A stretch of 64,000 nt of DNA from contig NZ_BSTJ01000011.1 in NCBI RefSeq assembly GCF_030269445.1, forward strand, positions 124,001 through 188,000, written 5' to 3'. The notes below the pieces were generated by a model. The model was not told the origin of the DNA, did no database searches, and saw only the letters and a list, made by a program, of their open reading frames with translations. The stretch is from Actinoallomurus iriomotensis. Its GTDB lineage: Bacteria; Actinomycetota; Actinomycetes; Streptosporangiales; Streptosporangiaceae. The translations under genes and the position numbers were made by a program. Shown here piece by piece: positions 8,157 through 15,649 of the stretch. Each line of letters begins with the position of its first letter. Position 1 is the first letter of the stretch.

Positions 8157-9413
8157 GTGAGTGGCTTTCTCCGCGTCTCCGGCCTGCGCGCGAAGTTCTC
8201 GCTGACGGTTCTGGCCGTGGTGCTCTACCGGCTCGGGCAGAACCTCCCGAGTCCGGGCGTGGACGTCCGGGCGCTCCGGGCGGCCGCCGACGCGGCCGTC
8301 CGCGACGACCGGTTCTACGGCCTGATCGACATGCTCAGCGGCGGGGGACTGCTCCGGCTCTCCGTTCTCGGGCTCGGGGTGTTCCCGTACGTCGCCGCGT
8401 CCGTCGTGGTGCAGCTGCTCGTGGTGACCGTCCCGCGGATGAGGGCGCTCGCCGCGGCCGGCGGGGCGGGCGCCGCCAGGATCCAGCGGTACGTCCGGAT
8501 TCTCGCCGTCGTGATGGGCGCCCTGATGGGAACGGCCGTCGCGGTCGCGGCGGCGAAGGGACGCCTTCCCGGCGGAGACGTCCTGGCGGGCTCGGGCGTC
8601 GGCACCGTCCTGGCGCCGGCGGGCGCCATGACGGCCGGCACGCTGGTCACCACCTGGCTGATGCGGCTCATCTCCTCGCGCGGGCTGGGCGACGGTCTCG
8701 CGGTCCTGTTCTTCGTGCAGCTCGCCGCCGTCTTCCCCGACCTGCTCTGGCGGGTACGGCAAGAAGAGGGCACGGGCGCTTTCGCCGCCACGACGGCCGC
8801 CGTCCTGGTGTCCGTGCTGCTCGTCATCGTCGCCGTGCTCGTCCTGGACCGGGCCGAACGGCGGGTGCCGATCCAGTACGCCCGGCGGATGATCGGGGTC
8901 CGCCGGTTCGGCGGCGCGGCCACCTACGTCCCGCTGCGCCTCGACCACGCCGGGCTCGTGCCGGCGTTCACCATGCTGGCGCTGCTGCACCTGCCCGGCC
9001 TGGCCGCCCGGCTGTGGCCCGGCGGCGGGCGGCCGGACGGGCTGTGGACGTCGCCCGACCAGGGCAGCGTCTGGTTCATGGTCGTGCTGTTCGTGTCGGT
9101 CGCCGTCCTGAGCGTCTTGAGCTCGGCGGGAGCGGTCGACCCCGCGCGCGTCGCCGACAGGCTCAAGCGGGAGGGCGCGTTCGTACCCGGCATCCGCCCC
9201 GGCCGGCCGACCGCCGACTACCTGGGGTACGTCCGCCTCCGCGTCACCGCCGGCACACCGTTCGTCCTCGGCCTCGTCGCCGTACTGCCCTCGGCGGCGC
9301 TCGCGCTCGCCGGCGACCAGCCCTTCGTCACCGGCACGTGCGTGCTGCTCCTGGCCGGGGCCGGCCTGCGCACCGCCGGCCGCATCGCCGACCGGTGGGG
9401 ACAGCACATCTAG
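8157..9413 (+). CDS. Divergent SecY-like translocon protein (accessory/orphan copy)
   Basis: 418-residue polytopic membrane protein resembling SecY, the channel subunit of the Sec translocase. SecY-like features are the N-terminal helix ending in YRLGQNLPSPGVDV, the helix-2 segment DMLSGGGLLRLSVLGLGVFPYV, the RRVPIQYARRM segment, and a late KREGAFVPGIRPGRPTADYL. About ten hydrophobic helices are visible. It lies outside any ribosomal operon and has no secA2 or secE nearby, so it is probably a paralogue and not the housekeeping channel. GTG 8157 has only a weak AAGG site. Its TAG stop lies exactly at the left end of the IS630-bounded block and was also its stop before that insertion. Confidence 0.8.
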   Translation: MSGFLRVSGLRAKFSLTVLAVVLYRLGQNLPSPGVDVRALRAAADAAVRDDRFYGLIDMLSGGGLLRLSVLGLGVFPYVAASVVVQLLVVTVPRMRALAAAGGAGAARIQRYVRILAVVMGALMGTAVAVAAAKGRLPGGDVLAGSGVGTVLAPAGAMTAGTLVTTWLMRLISSRGLGDGLAVLFFVQLAAVFPDLLWRVRQEEGTGAFAATTAAVLVSVLLVIVAVLVLDRAERRVPIQYARRMIGVRRFGGAATYVPLRLDHAGLVPAFTMLALLHLPGLAARLWPGGGRPDGLWTSPDQGSVWFMVVLFVSVAVLSVLSSAGAVDPARVADRLKREGAFVPGIRPGRPTADYLGYVRLRVTAGTPFVLGLVAVLPSAALALAGDQPFVTGTCVLLLAGAGLRTAGRIADRWGQHI

Positions 9414-9440
9414 TGCGGTGACCACGAACGTTCGCCGGGT
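9411..9440 (+). repeat. Left terminal inverted repeat of IS630-type element, with TA
   Basis: The 30 bases beginning TAGTGCGGTGACC are the exact reverse complement of 15620-15649. The leading TA is the expected IS630/Tc1-type target duplication, leaving a 28-bp terminal repeat. Identity stops at 9441. Confidence 0.85.
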
Positions 9441-9557
9441 CTGGTGACACGCCGGTCGGCGTCCGTGATGGCGGGGCTTGGAACTCCTAACAGAATGATC
9501 TTGGTCCGTGCCTGCCCGGACGGTTGATCGTTGATCTCGGCATGAGGAAGGGCGAGC

Positions 9558-9677
9558 AACCCGCACCACCTGATCAGTGAGGGCAACGGCATCCCGCTGG
9601 CCATCTCACTCACCGGCGGCAACCGCAAAGACATCACCCGGCTCATCCCGCTGATCGAGGCCATACCGCCGGTGCGC
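9558..9677 (+). pseudogene. IS5-family transposase fragment
   Basis: About 37 residues in frame (HHLISEGNGIPLAISLTGGN, then RKDITRLIPLIEAIPPV) match the conserved core of IS5-type transposases, where a catalytic-domain strand is followed by SLTGGNRHD. There is no start, no remaining catalytic acids and no continuation downstream. The surrounding non-coding stretch 9441-9766 holds nothing else recognisable except a possible IS-end-like CTAACAGAATGATC near 9490. Confidence 0.7.
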
Positions 9678-9766
9678 GCGCACAGTCGCTCCCTCTTTGA
9701 AGGGCTTTCGACACTGGTTTGCTTCCGTATCTGTTAGAACGCGCTCGACAGCGACGCGTTCTGGCG

Positions 9767-10669
9767 CTACGTCGACGGGATGATCTCGCTCAAGCAGCTG
9801 GCGCCCACCGGCAAGCCGAAGAACGTGCCGATCAGCTCGGCGGCGTCGGCTTCGCGGCTGGTCCTGCCGAGCACCGCCGGGTTCTTGGCCGGGCCGGGAA
9901 CGGTGTGCCCGCCGCGGTGGATGGTGTAGAGCACCACCGGCGGCTTCCCCTCCTCGCGGTAGTCCGAGCGCTCGACCTCGGTGACGGCACCGGCCGGGGC
10001 CGGATCACGCGTGACGACGGGCGCGGCGGTGATGCCGTTGCGTTCGGCGAAGTATCGCGCGGTGCGGGGCGCCGACCAGCTCCCCCCGCCGACCTTGAAC
10101 AGCCGCCGCTGCCACCAGCTCATCGTGCCGCCCTCGTAGGCGACGATCGGGTCCTTCGTGCCGTGGACGAGCATCACCGGCAGCGGCGCGGGCGGGGTGT
10201 CCGCCGCGAGGAAGTTCTCCGGGGCGGGCATGGTCGCGGCAAGCACCGCCGCGCCGGCGAGAAGCCCCGGCGCCTCGTGAGCGAGCCGCATGACCAGCTG
10301 GCCGCCGTTGGAGTAGCCGATCGCGAACACCCGGCGCCGATCGATCCGGTGCTCGCCGGCCAGCTTGGTGATCACCGCCCGCGTGAAGGCGAGGTCGTCG
10401 ACGCCGTCGCGCCGGGCCGGGAACCAGCTTTCCTTGCGGGCGTCGTTCCAGTTCCCGCGGTAGCCGTCCAGGTAGGCGACCACCGCGGAGCCGGCGGCGA
10501 ACCGGTCGAAGGCCTGGCCGGTGAACGCGCGGTGCTTGTCGCCGCTCTGGCGGGAACCGTGGAAGACCAGGACCAGCGCGCGGCCGACCCCGTCGCCGGC
10601 GGGGCGGACGGTGGTGAACGTGCGTCTCGTCCCGGCGACATCGACGCTGTCGCGGGTGGTGGTGAGCAT
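9767..10669 (-). CDS. Alpha/beta hydrolase, PHB-depolymerase/LpqC-type esterase
   Basis: 300-residue esterase of the poly(3-hydroxybutyrate) depolymerase/feruloyl-esterase-like group. The oxyanion strand LVLVFHGSRQSG is at about 32-43 and the nucleophile elbow GYSNGG puts serine at about 120. The acidic residue follows in MLVHGTKDPIVAYEGG and the histidine is in IHRGGHTVPGP. There is no signal peptide, so it is probably cytoplasmic, unlike secreted depolymerases. The ATG at 10669 has a clear GGAGGG site. It is divergent from a TetR gene with two palindromes between them, so probably repressed by it. Its last 18 residues run past the usual FFGL ending. Confidence 0.88.
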   Translation of the reverse strand: MLTTTRDSVDVAGTRRTFTTVRPAGDGVGRALVLVFHGSRQSGDKHRAFTGQAFDRFAAGSAVVAYLDGYRGNWNDARKESWFPARRDGVDDLAFTRAVITKLAGEHRIDRRRVFAIGYSNGGQLVMRLAHEAPGLLAGAAVLAATMPAPENFLAADTPPAPLPVMLVHGTKDPIVAYEGGTMSWWQRRLFKVGGGSWSAPRTARYFAERNGITAAPVVTRDPAPAGAVTEVERSDYREEGKPPVVLYTIHRGGHTVPGPAKNPAVLGRTSREADAAELIGTFFGLPVGASCLSEIIPST

Positions 10670-10687
10670 GGCAGCCCTCCGAAAGAT

Positions 10688-10704
10688 ACGGATGGTCTAT
10701 CCGT
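10688..10704. promoter_or_regulatory. Perfect palindrome, probable TetR operator 1
   Basis: Arms ACGGAT / ATCCGT with a 5-bp spacer, 19 bp upstream of the esterase start. The right arm motif ATCCGTTT recurs at 10731, beside the second palindrome, suggesting two copies of one operator half-site. Confidence 0.55.
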
Positions 10705-10722
10705 TTCACCATAGCGCAAGTA

Positions 10723-10733
10723 GATAAGTTATC
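10723..10733. promoter_or_regulatory. Perfect palindrome, probable TetR operator 2
   Basis: GATAA-G-TTATC, a perfect 11-bp inverted repeat ending 10 bp before the TetR GTG start and followed by CGTTTAT. Location suggests autorepression. It may work with the palindrome at 10688. Confidence 0.5.
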
Positions 10734-10743
10734 CGTTTATGAT

Positions 10744-11340
10744 GTGGTGGTGCCCACCACTCCGCTGCGTAAGGATGCCGCCCGCAACTGGGAGCGCATC
10801 GTCGCGACCGCCCGCCGCTACGTGGACGAAGGCAAGCCGCTGCAGCTGAACGACGTTGCCCGGGCGGCGTCCATGGGGGTCGCCACGGTCTACCGGCACT
10901 TCCCCACACCGGAGGCGCTGCTGGAAACCGTCGCCGCACCGACGTTCGAGGCTCTGGCTGAGCGCGCCGAGCAAGCGCTGGCCGACCCGGACCCGTGGCA
11001 GGCGCTGCACGGGTTCCTAGTCGAAGGCATCCGGGTGCAGCTGACCGACGCCGCTGTCGCGCCGGTGCTCGCCGCTGGCACCGACGCGCTCGCGTGCACC
11101 ACCGAGCTCAAGCACAAGGTCACCAGCCGGTTCGGCCGGTTGCTGGCCCGCGTCCACGAGGCCGGCGTGATCGACCCCGGCGTGTCCGAAGCCGATCTGG
11201 TGTCCCTGATGTGCGGGATCGCGTACGCGGTCAACATCCACACCGGACTCGACGCCACCGAGCGGGCCGCCGCTGGCCGCCGTTATCTGGGCATCCTGCT
11301 GGCGGGCCTGCGACAGCCCCGGCCCGGCAGCGCGGAATGA
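10744..11340 (+). CDS. TetR-family transcriptional regulator (SbtR-like C-domain)
   Basis: 198-residue TetR repressor. The HTH spans about 14-55 (ARRYVDEGKPLQLNDVARAA, then MGVATVYRHFPTPEALLETV). The C-terminal domain, with CTTELKHKVTSRFGRLLARV and a late SLMCGIAYAVNIH helix, resembles the SbtR-type ligand domain. GTG at 10744 is the only sensible start in frame. It is divergent from the esterase gene and lies inside the transposon-bounded block, so it probably travels with its target. The exporter at 11510-12976 may also be a target, since TetR and DHA2 exporters are common partners (inference). Confidence 0.94.
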   Translation: MVVPTTPLRKDAARNWERIVATARRYVDEGKPLQLNDVARAASMGVATVYRHFPTPEALLETVAAPTFEALAERAEQALADPDPWQALHGFLVEGIRVQLTDAAVAPVLAAGTDALACTTELKHKVTSRFGRLLARVHEAGVIDPGVSEADLVSLMCGIAYAVNIHTGLDATERAAAGRRYLGILLAGLRQPRPGSAE

Positions 11341-11509
11341 CGGGGAAGCGTGCCCTTCGGCCCGGTCGGGCTCAGGCGGGTGGCCAGAACCACGGCGCGG
11401 CGTCGGCCGCCCGCCGGCGGTCTTCCCGGGTTGCGCCGCCCGCCGCCTGCACGGCACGCCCCCTGCCAGGTCGGGCTTCGGCTCTCCGGCCATGTCGCCT
11501 CCCGGCGAC

Positions 11510-12976
11510 TCAGCGAGGCGCCCGGCTGGTGCTTTCCTTCGCCTGGTGATCGGGTGTTCCGTCGATCTTCGGAGGCGTATCCAGGGACGGGACACGTTCG
11601 GCCCGCACGGACAGCACAGCGGAGCCGAACAGCAGCGTGGCGATGAGGACCGACACCGCGGTGATGGCGTGAGCCGAGCCGAACGCGCTGGCGGCGGTGT
11701 AGTAGACGCCGCCGATGACCGCGACCGACAGGGCGGCGCTGATCTGCAGGGTGGCGTTGACCAGACCGCTGGCCAGGCCGGCGAATGCGCGCGGGATGTG
11801 GGTGACCGTGATCCGGATCAGCGACGGCAGCGCGAGTCCCTGGCCGAAGCCGATGAGCGCCAGGGGTGCGGCGGCCCAGGGTGTCTGGCCGAACGCGGCG
11901 ACGAGCCCCGCGAACACCAGGAAGCCGACGGTTTCCAGCCCCAGGCCGAGCGCGGCGATCCGGCGCGGCAGTACCCGCATGAGGTGCGGCACGGTCAGCG
12001 GGCCGATCAGGAACCCGATGCCCAGCGGCAGGATGTCGAGGCTCGCCTGCAGCGGGGTGCGCCCGGCGGCCTGCTCGCGTTCGGAGAAGACGAGGAAGAA
12101 TGAGGCGATCGAGTAGAACAGGGCGACCGCCACCAGCGCGATCCGCACTCCGGGCGCGGTGAGTGCCCGGGGTGGCACCAGGGGCATGACGCGACGGCGC
12201 CGCCGTTCGCCGTCGAGCGTGGTCTCGTAGCGCCAGAACCTGTGCAGCAGGCCGGCCGCGGCGACCAGGACGACGAAGCACCACCAGGGCCAGTCCAGGG
12301 CGCGCCCCTCGACCAGGGGTACGACGATCCCGGCGAGACCGACGAAGAGCAGGATCGCGCCGGTCCAGTCGAGTTTCGCCTCGCCTCGCGTGTGCGGGTC
12401 GGGCAGGAACAGGCTGCCCAGCAGCGCCAGCGCGGCGATCGGCAGGTTGATGAGGAAGATCGCCCGCCAGCCCAGGCCCCAGAGATCGGCGGTGACGAGC
12501 AGGCCGCCCGATGACTGGCCGATGACCGCGGCGAGTCCGAGGGTCGCACCGTGGAAGCCGAGGGCGATCGCCTGGTCTCGGCCATCAAGGCTCGCGCGGA
12601 TGAGCGCCAGGGACTGCGGCGCCATCAGCGCGGCGGTGAACCCTTGCAGGACGCGCCCGATGAGCAGCAGCCAGGGTTCGCCGGCCGACCCGCACAGCAG
12701 CGAGGCCAGGGCGAACCCGACGAGGCCGACGACGAAAGCCCGCCGTCGTCCGTGCAGATCGCCGAGCCGCCCGCCGAGGGTGAGCGTCACGGCGTAGGTG
12801 GCGGCGTAGCCGGCCACGACCTGCTGGCCCAGGATGTCACCACCGCCGAGGTCGTCTTGGATCGACGGGATGGCGAGGTTGACGATGAAGAAATCCAGTG
12901 GGGGCAGCAGTGTGCCGGCCAGCAGTGTGAGCACGCCCAACCACGTCCGGGCCGATGTCTTTGATGTCGAAGTCAT
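11510..12976 (-). CDS. DHA2-family (EmrB/QacA-type) multidrug MFS exporter
   Basis: 488-residue polytopic exporter. The start PPLDFFIVNLAIPSI is the family's helix 1, and GGRLGDLHGRRRAFVVGLVGFALASLL is the loop 2-3 signature (read in two parts). The motif C-type antiporter helix is visible in GLAAVIGQSSGGLLV, and GWRAIFLINLPI is the usual loop. About fourteen helices fit the length. Proton-coupled efflux of drugs or metabolites in the cytoplasmic membrane is expected. Its ATG 12976 overlaps the stop of the 51-residue microprotein (ATGA), so translation is coupled. The C-terminal 30 residues are hydrophilic. Confidence 0.95.
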   Translation of the reverse strand: MTSTSKTSARTWLGVLTLLAGTLLPPLDFFIVNLAIPSIQDDLGGGDILGQQVVAGYAATYAVTLTLGGRLGDLHGRRRAFVVGLVGFALASLLCGSAGEPWLLLIGRVLQGFTAALMAPQSLALIRASLDGRDQAIALGFHGATLGLAAVIGQSSGGLLVTADLWGLGWRAIFLINLPIAALALLGSLFLPDPHTRGEAKLDWTGAILLFVGLAGIVVPLVEGRALDWPWWCFVVLVAAAGLLHRFWRYETTLDGERRRRRVMPLVPPRALTAPGVRIALVAVALFYSIASFFLVFSEREQAAGRTPLQASLDILPLGIGFLIGPLTVPHLMRVLPRRIAALGLGLETVGFLVFAGLVAAFGQTPWAAAPLALIGFGQGLALPSLIRITVTHIPRAFAGLASGLVNATLQISAALSVAVIGGVYYTAASAFGSAHAITAVSVLIATLLFGSAVLSVRAERVPSLDTPPKIDGTPDHQAKESTSRAPR

Positions 12977-13128
12977 TGTTCAGTAGGTGAAAGGGACGCC
13001 GCGGTGGCGGCCTGTTCGTCGCGGAATTCGTTCACCGCCACGGCCACGAGGTGCTGGAACACGTAGGAGTCGTGGTCGAACCGGAAGTCCTTTCCGCCCG
13101 ACCTGTAGATCACGAAGACGGTTTCCAT
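12973..13128 (-). CDS. 51-residue microprotein translationally coupled to exporter
   Basis: Short protein beginning METVFVIYRSGGKDFRFDHD, soluble and mildly acidic, with no recognised domain. ATG 13128 follows an AAAAAGGAAACC ribosome site; an in-frame ATG at 13146 would add six residues without a better site. Its TGA overlaps the exporter's ATG, which supports real translation. It could be a leader peptide that sets exporter expression or a small accessory subunit; neither is shown. Confidence 0.5.
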   Translation of the reverse strand: METVFVIYRSGGKDFRFDHDSYVFQHLVAVAVNEFRDEQAATAASLSPTEQ

Positions 13129-13208
13129 GGTTTCCTTTTTCGTCATCAGGCAGCAGGCACGGAAAGCTGCGGGCTGTTCGAGCGGGGCGAGATGAGGCGC
13201 ACGATGCG

Positions 13209-13265
13209 CCCGCGTTCTTGACACGCGGGTGCGCCGCCACAATTGCTTGGTTCTCTCGAAGCAAT
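13209..13265 (-). terminator. Two stacked hairpins downstream of aldo/keto reductase
   Basis: 13242-13265 forms ATTGCTT / AAGCAAT (7 bp, 10-nt loop) and 13209-13229 forms CCCGCGT / ACGCGGG (7 bp, 7-nt loop). Both lie just past the reductase stop on its strand. There is no T-run, as usual in high-GC actinomycetes. Confidence 0.45.
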
Positions 13266-13288
13266 GGGCCGACGAGTGCGAGAGTCGG

Positions 13289-14188
13289 TTATGCCGCCGC
13301 GTCGAGCTCGGCCAGCTCCGCGTCGCTGAGGCGGAGCCGGGACGCGGCCAGGTTCTCCTCCAGGTGGGCGACCTTCGACGTGCCGGGAATGGGCAGGACG
13401 ACGTCGGATCGGTGCAGCAGCCAGGAAAGCGCGACATTGGTCGGGGTGGAGTGGTGCGCCGCGGCGATGTGGTCGACCGGCCCGCCGGGGCGGGCCAGCC
13501 GCCCCGCGGCCACGGGCGCCCAGGGGATGAACCCGATGCCGTGGCGGGTGCAGTAGTCCAGGACGTCGGCGGAACCGCGGTCGGCGACGTTGTACCGATT
13601 CTGGACCGTGGCGATGTCCGCGATCCGCCGCGCCCGCTCGATCTGGCCGACCGTGACCTGTGACAGCCCGATCGCGACGATCTTGCCCTCGTCCTGCAGG
13701 TTCTTCAGCTCGCCGACCTGGTCCTCCAGCGGAACCGCGGGGTCGACACGATGGAGCTGGAACAGATCGATGGCCTCGAGGCCGAGGCGGCGCATGCTCA
13801 GCAGTGTCTGCTGGCGGAGATACTCCGGGCGACCCACCGGAGGCCAGGCCCGGGGCCCGAGGCGTACCAGCTCGTCTCCCCGCCGGATGACGTCCGGGCC
13901 GTTGCGCGTCAGGCCCGCCTTGGTCGCGATCAGGACATCGTCCGGGTACGGGTGGACGGCCTCGCGGATGATCTCCTCGCTGACATGGGGTCCGTAGGAG
14001 TCGGCGGTGTCGATGAGCTGCACGCCGAGTTCGACGGCGCGCCGTACGACACGCACGCATTCGGCGCGGTCTTCGGGCTCGCCCCAGATCCCGAGCCCGG
14101 TCAGCCGCATGGCGCCGAAGCCCAACCGGGCGACCTTCTTCCCGGCGATTTCGAAGGTGCCTGCGCCGTCCGCGAGGGAGGCGGTCAT
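13289..14188 (-). CDS. Aldo/keto reductase
   Basis: 299-residue NADPH-dependent aldo/keto reductase, a TIM barrel without membrane segments. The catalytic tetrad is visible: Asp and Tyr in LIDTADSYGP, Lys in DVLIATKAGL and His in DLFQLHRVD. The C-terminal cofactor segment reads VLPIPGTSKVAHLEENL. The frame is open upstream, but ATG 14188 has an AGGGGA site and gives the family N-terminus (KVARLGFGAMRLTG). Its ATG overlaps the stop of the MmyB-like regulator gene (ATGA), making a regulator-enzyme operon inside the mobile block. Physiological substrate unknown. Confidence 0.94.
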   Translation of the reverse strand: MTASLADGAGTFEIAGKKVARLGFGAMRLTGLGIWGEPEDRAECVRVVRRAVELGVQLIDTADSYGPHVSEEIIREAVHPYPDDVLIATKAGLTRNGPDVIRRGDELVRLGPRAWPPVGRPEYLRQQTLLSMRRLGLEAIDLFQLHRVDPAVPLEDQVGELKNLQDEGKIVAIGLSQVTVGQIERARRIADIATVQNRYNVADRGSADVLDYCTRHGIGFIPWAPVAAGRLARPGGPVDHIAAAHHSTPTNVALSWLLHRSDVVLPIPGTSKVAHLEENLAASRLRLSDAELAELDAAA

Positions 14189-15063
14189 GATCGGGTGTCC
14201 CCTTTCTTGAAAGCCTGCTCCGATGCGGAGTTCTCGGCATCGGTGGCTGCCTGCTCGGCCAAGCGGCGCAGGAGGACCAGGCCGTCGTGGCCGGTGCTGC
14301 CCGGTTCGGCGCTGTAGACGGACAGGTGCTGCCCGGGCGCGCTGGCGACGGCGAACGTCTCGAAGTGCAGCCGCAGTTCGCCCACCCGTGGATGTACGAA
14401 GTGCTTCACCTCGCTGGTCCGCGGACGCACCTCGTAGCGGGCCCACAGGTTCACGAACGCCGGGCTGCGCAGGCTCAGTTCGCCGACGATCCGCTCGATG
14501 TGCTCGTCCGCGGGGAACTGCGAGGACGACGCTCGCAGGTTGCTCACCGCGAGCCGCGACGCGGCGTCCCAGTCGCCGTAGAAGGACCTCGCGTACGGGT
14601 CCAGGAAGATCATGCGCAGCAGGTTGTCGTACCGGGCGAACCCGCGGTAGAGCTCCCGTGCCATCGCGTTCGCGCCCAGGATGTCCTGCGCCGCACTGAC
14701 CAGGAAGGCAGGCACGTCCGGCATGCCGTCCATCAGGCGCACCAGCTCCGGAGCGGCGGTCAGCGACGTGGCCGCACGCGCCCCGAACACCGGCAGGCCG
14801 AGCCGGAACAAATGCGCCGCGGCGTCGTCATCCAGCTGCAGTGCCCTGGCGATCGACCGCAGCACCTGATCGGAGGGATGCCGTTCCCTGCCCTGCTCCA
14901 GGCGCATGTAGTAGTCCGTGCTCACCCCTGCCAGCAGCGCCACCTCATCGCGACGGAGCCCCGGCACCCGCCGGGGACCGTCATCGGGCAGACCGACGTC
15001 CTGCACCCGGATCAGCGCCCGCCGAGCTCGCAGGTAGTCACCGAGCTTGTTCTCACTGTCCAC
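14185..15063 (-). CDS. XRE-type regulator with MmyB-like ligand-binding domain
   Basis: 292-residue regulator. The N-terminal helix-turn-helix (about 1-75) is the Xre type, with PGLRRDEVALLAGVSTDYY and RLEQGRERHPSDQVL. Residues about 100-265 form the MmyB-like domain, typically PAFLVSAAQDILGANAMA, then the LLRMIFLDPYARSFYGDW and HFVHPRVGELRLHFETF segments. In related proteins this PAS-like domain binds a small hydrophobic ligand. GTG 15063 is chosen because upstream in-frame residues look non-coding and the family begins at this point. Stop overlaps the reductase start (ATGA), so it probably controls its own operon. Confidence 0.92.
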   Translation of the reverse strand: MDSENKLGDYLRARRALIRVQDVGLPDDGPRRVPGLRRDEVALLAGVSTDYYMRLEQGRERHPSDQVLRSIARALQLDDDAAAHLFRLGLPVFGARAATSLTAAPELVRLMDGMPDVPAFLVSAAQDILGANAMARELYRGFARYDNLLRMIFLDPYARSFYGDWDAASRLAVSNLRASSSQFPADEHIERIVGELSLRSPAFVNLWARYEVRPRTSEVKHFVHPRVGELRLHFETFAVASAPGQHLSVYSAEPGSTGHDGLVLLRRLAEQAATDAENSASEQAFKKGDTRS

Positions 15064-15184
15064 GTCGACGACAGTAATCTGGCCCGGCGCCTGGCGCGTG
15101 GGTGCAGCGCACCCATGTTGATCCACCTGCGCCGATCGACTCTGACCGCCGGGCAGAGGCGAGTCGATCCGGGTCCGCCGGGCG

Positions 15185-15615
15185 ATGATGATCATGGCCT
15201 CGGCGTCGGGGACGCCGGTGCCAGCGATCGCCCGGCTGGTCGCCGCGGACGAGGACACGGTCCGGAATGTGATCCACGCGTTCAACGAACAGGGGCCGGC
15301 CTGCCTGGACCCTAAGTGGGCGGGAGGCCGTCCCCGCCTGATCGGTGACGATGACATCGCCTTCATCGTCGACACGGCCACGACGCGCCCGGCCAGACTG
15401 CGGCGTCCGTTCGATTTCCCCGAGCGGTGTTTCGCCTTCGACCAGTTCGGGCCGATCTCGATACGCCCCTGCCACGGGTCGGCGTGGGCGCCGGCCTGCC
15501 GGCCGGACCGGCTCCCGGCGACCTACCGCCGCACCCACGGCATCCGCTACTTCCACGGCTGTTCCGCAGCGAACGCAGGCAACGCTGGGGCCGCCCACGC
15601 CCCAAGGCAGCATGA
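15185..15615 (+). pseudogene. Internally deleted IS630-family transposase
   Basis: Three pieces of one IS630-type transposase remain in order. The N-terminal HTH region is GTPVPAIARLVAADEDTVR. After a first deletion comes the start of the DDE domain (FAFDQFGPISIRP, with its first Asp, then DRLPATYRRTHGIRYFHGC). After a second deletion and frame change comes the C-terminal end (RSERRQRWGRPRPKAA, stop at 15615). Roughly half the protein is missing, including the later catalytic acids, so it cannot be active. Lies four bases inside the right inverted repeat, where the transposase end is expected. Confidence 0.85.
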
Positions 15616-15619
15616 TCAA

Positions 15620-15649
15620 ACCCGGCGAACGTTCGTGGTCACCGCACTA
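15620..15649 (-). repeat. Right terminal inverted repeat of IS630-type element, with TA
   Basis: Exact reverse complement of 9411-9440, ending in the duplicated TA at 15648-15649. The CTA at 15647-15649 is also the stop codon of the 762-residue gene on the minus strand. Confidence 0.85.

Larger units (their letters stand above)
9411..15649. mobile_element. 6.2-kb passenger cassette bounded by IS630-type inverted ends
   Basis: Perfect 30-bp inverted ends (TA + 28 bp) enclose about 6235 bp: IS5 transposase debris, an esterase, TetR, a DHA2 exporter with a microprotein, an aldo/keto reductase, an MmyB-like regulator and an internally deleted IS630 transposase beside the right end. The TA flanks match IS630-family insertion. 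Rejoining the flanks at one TA gives CTAG, in which the SecY-like gene (TAG, plus strand) and the 762-residue gene (TAG, minus strand) share their stop. Because the element begins with G and ends with C, both stops survive insertion. It is non-autonomous as seen; mobilisation by an intact transposase elsewhere is possible. Confidence 0.65.

Noticed and set aside
9735-9800. Plus-strand peptide DSDAFWRYVDGMISLKQLA
   Set aside because: Looks protein-like but lies mostly antisense to the esterase C-terminus, with no start and no family match.
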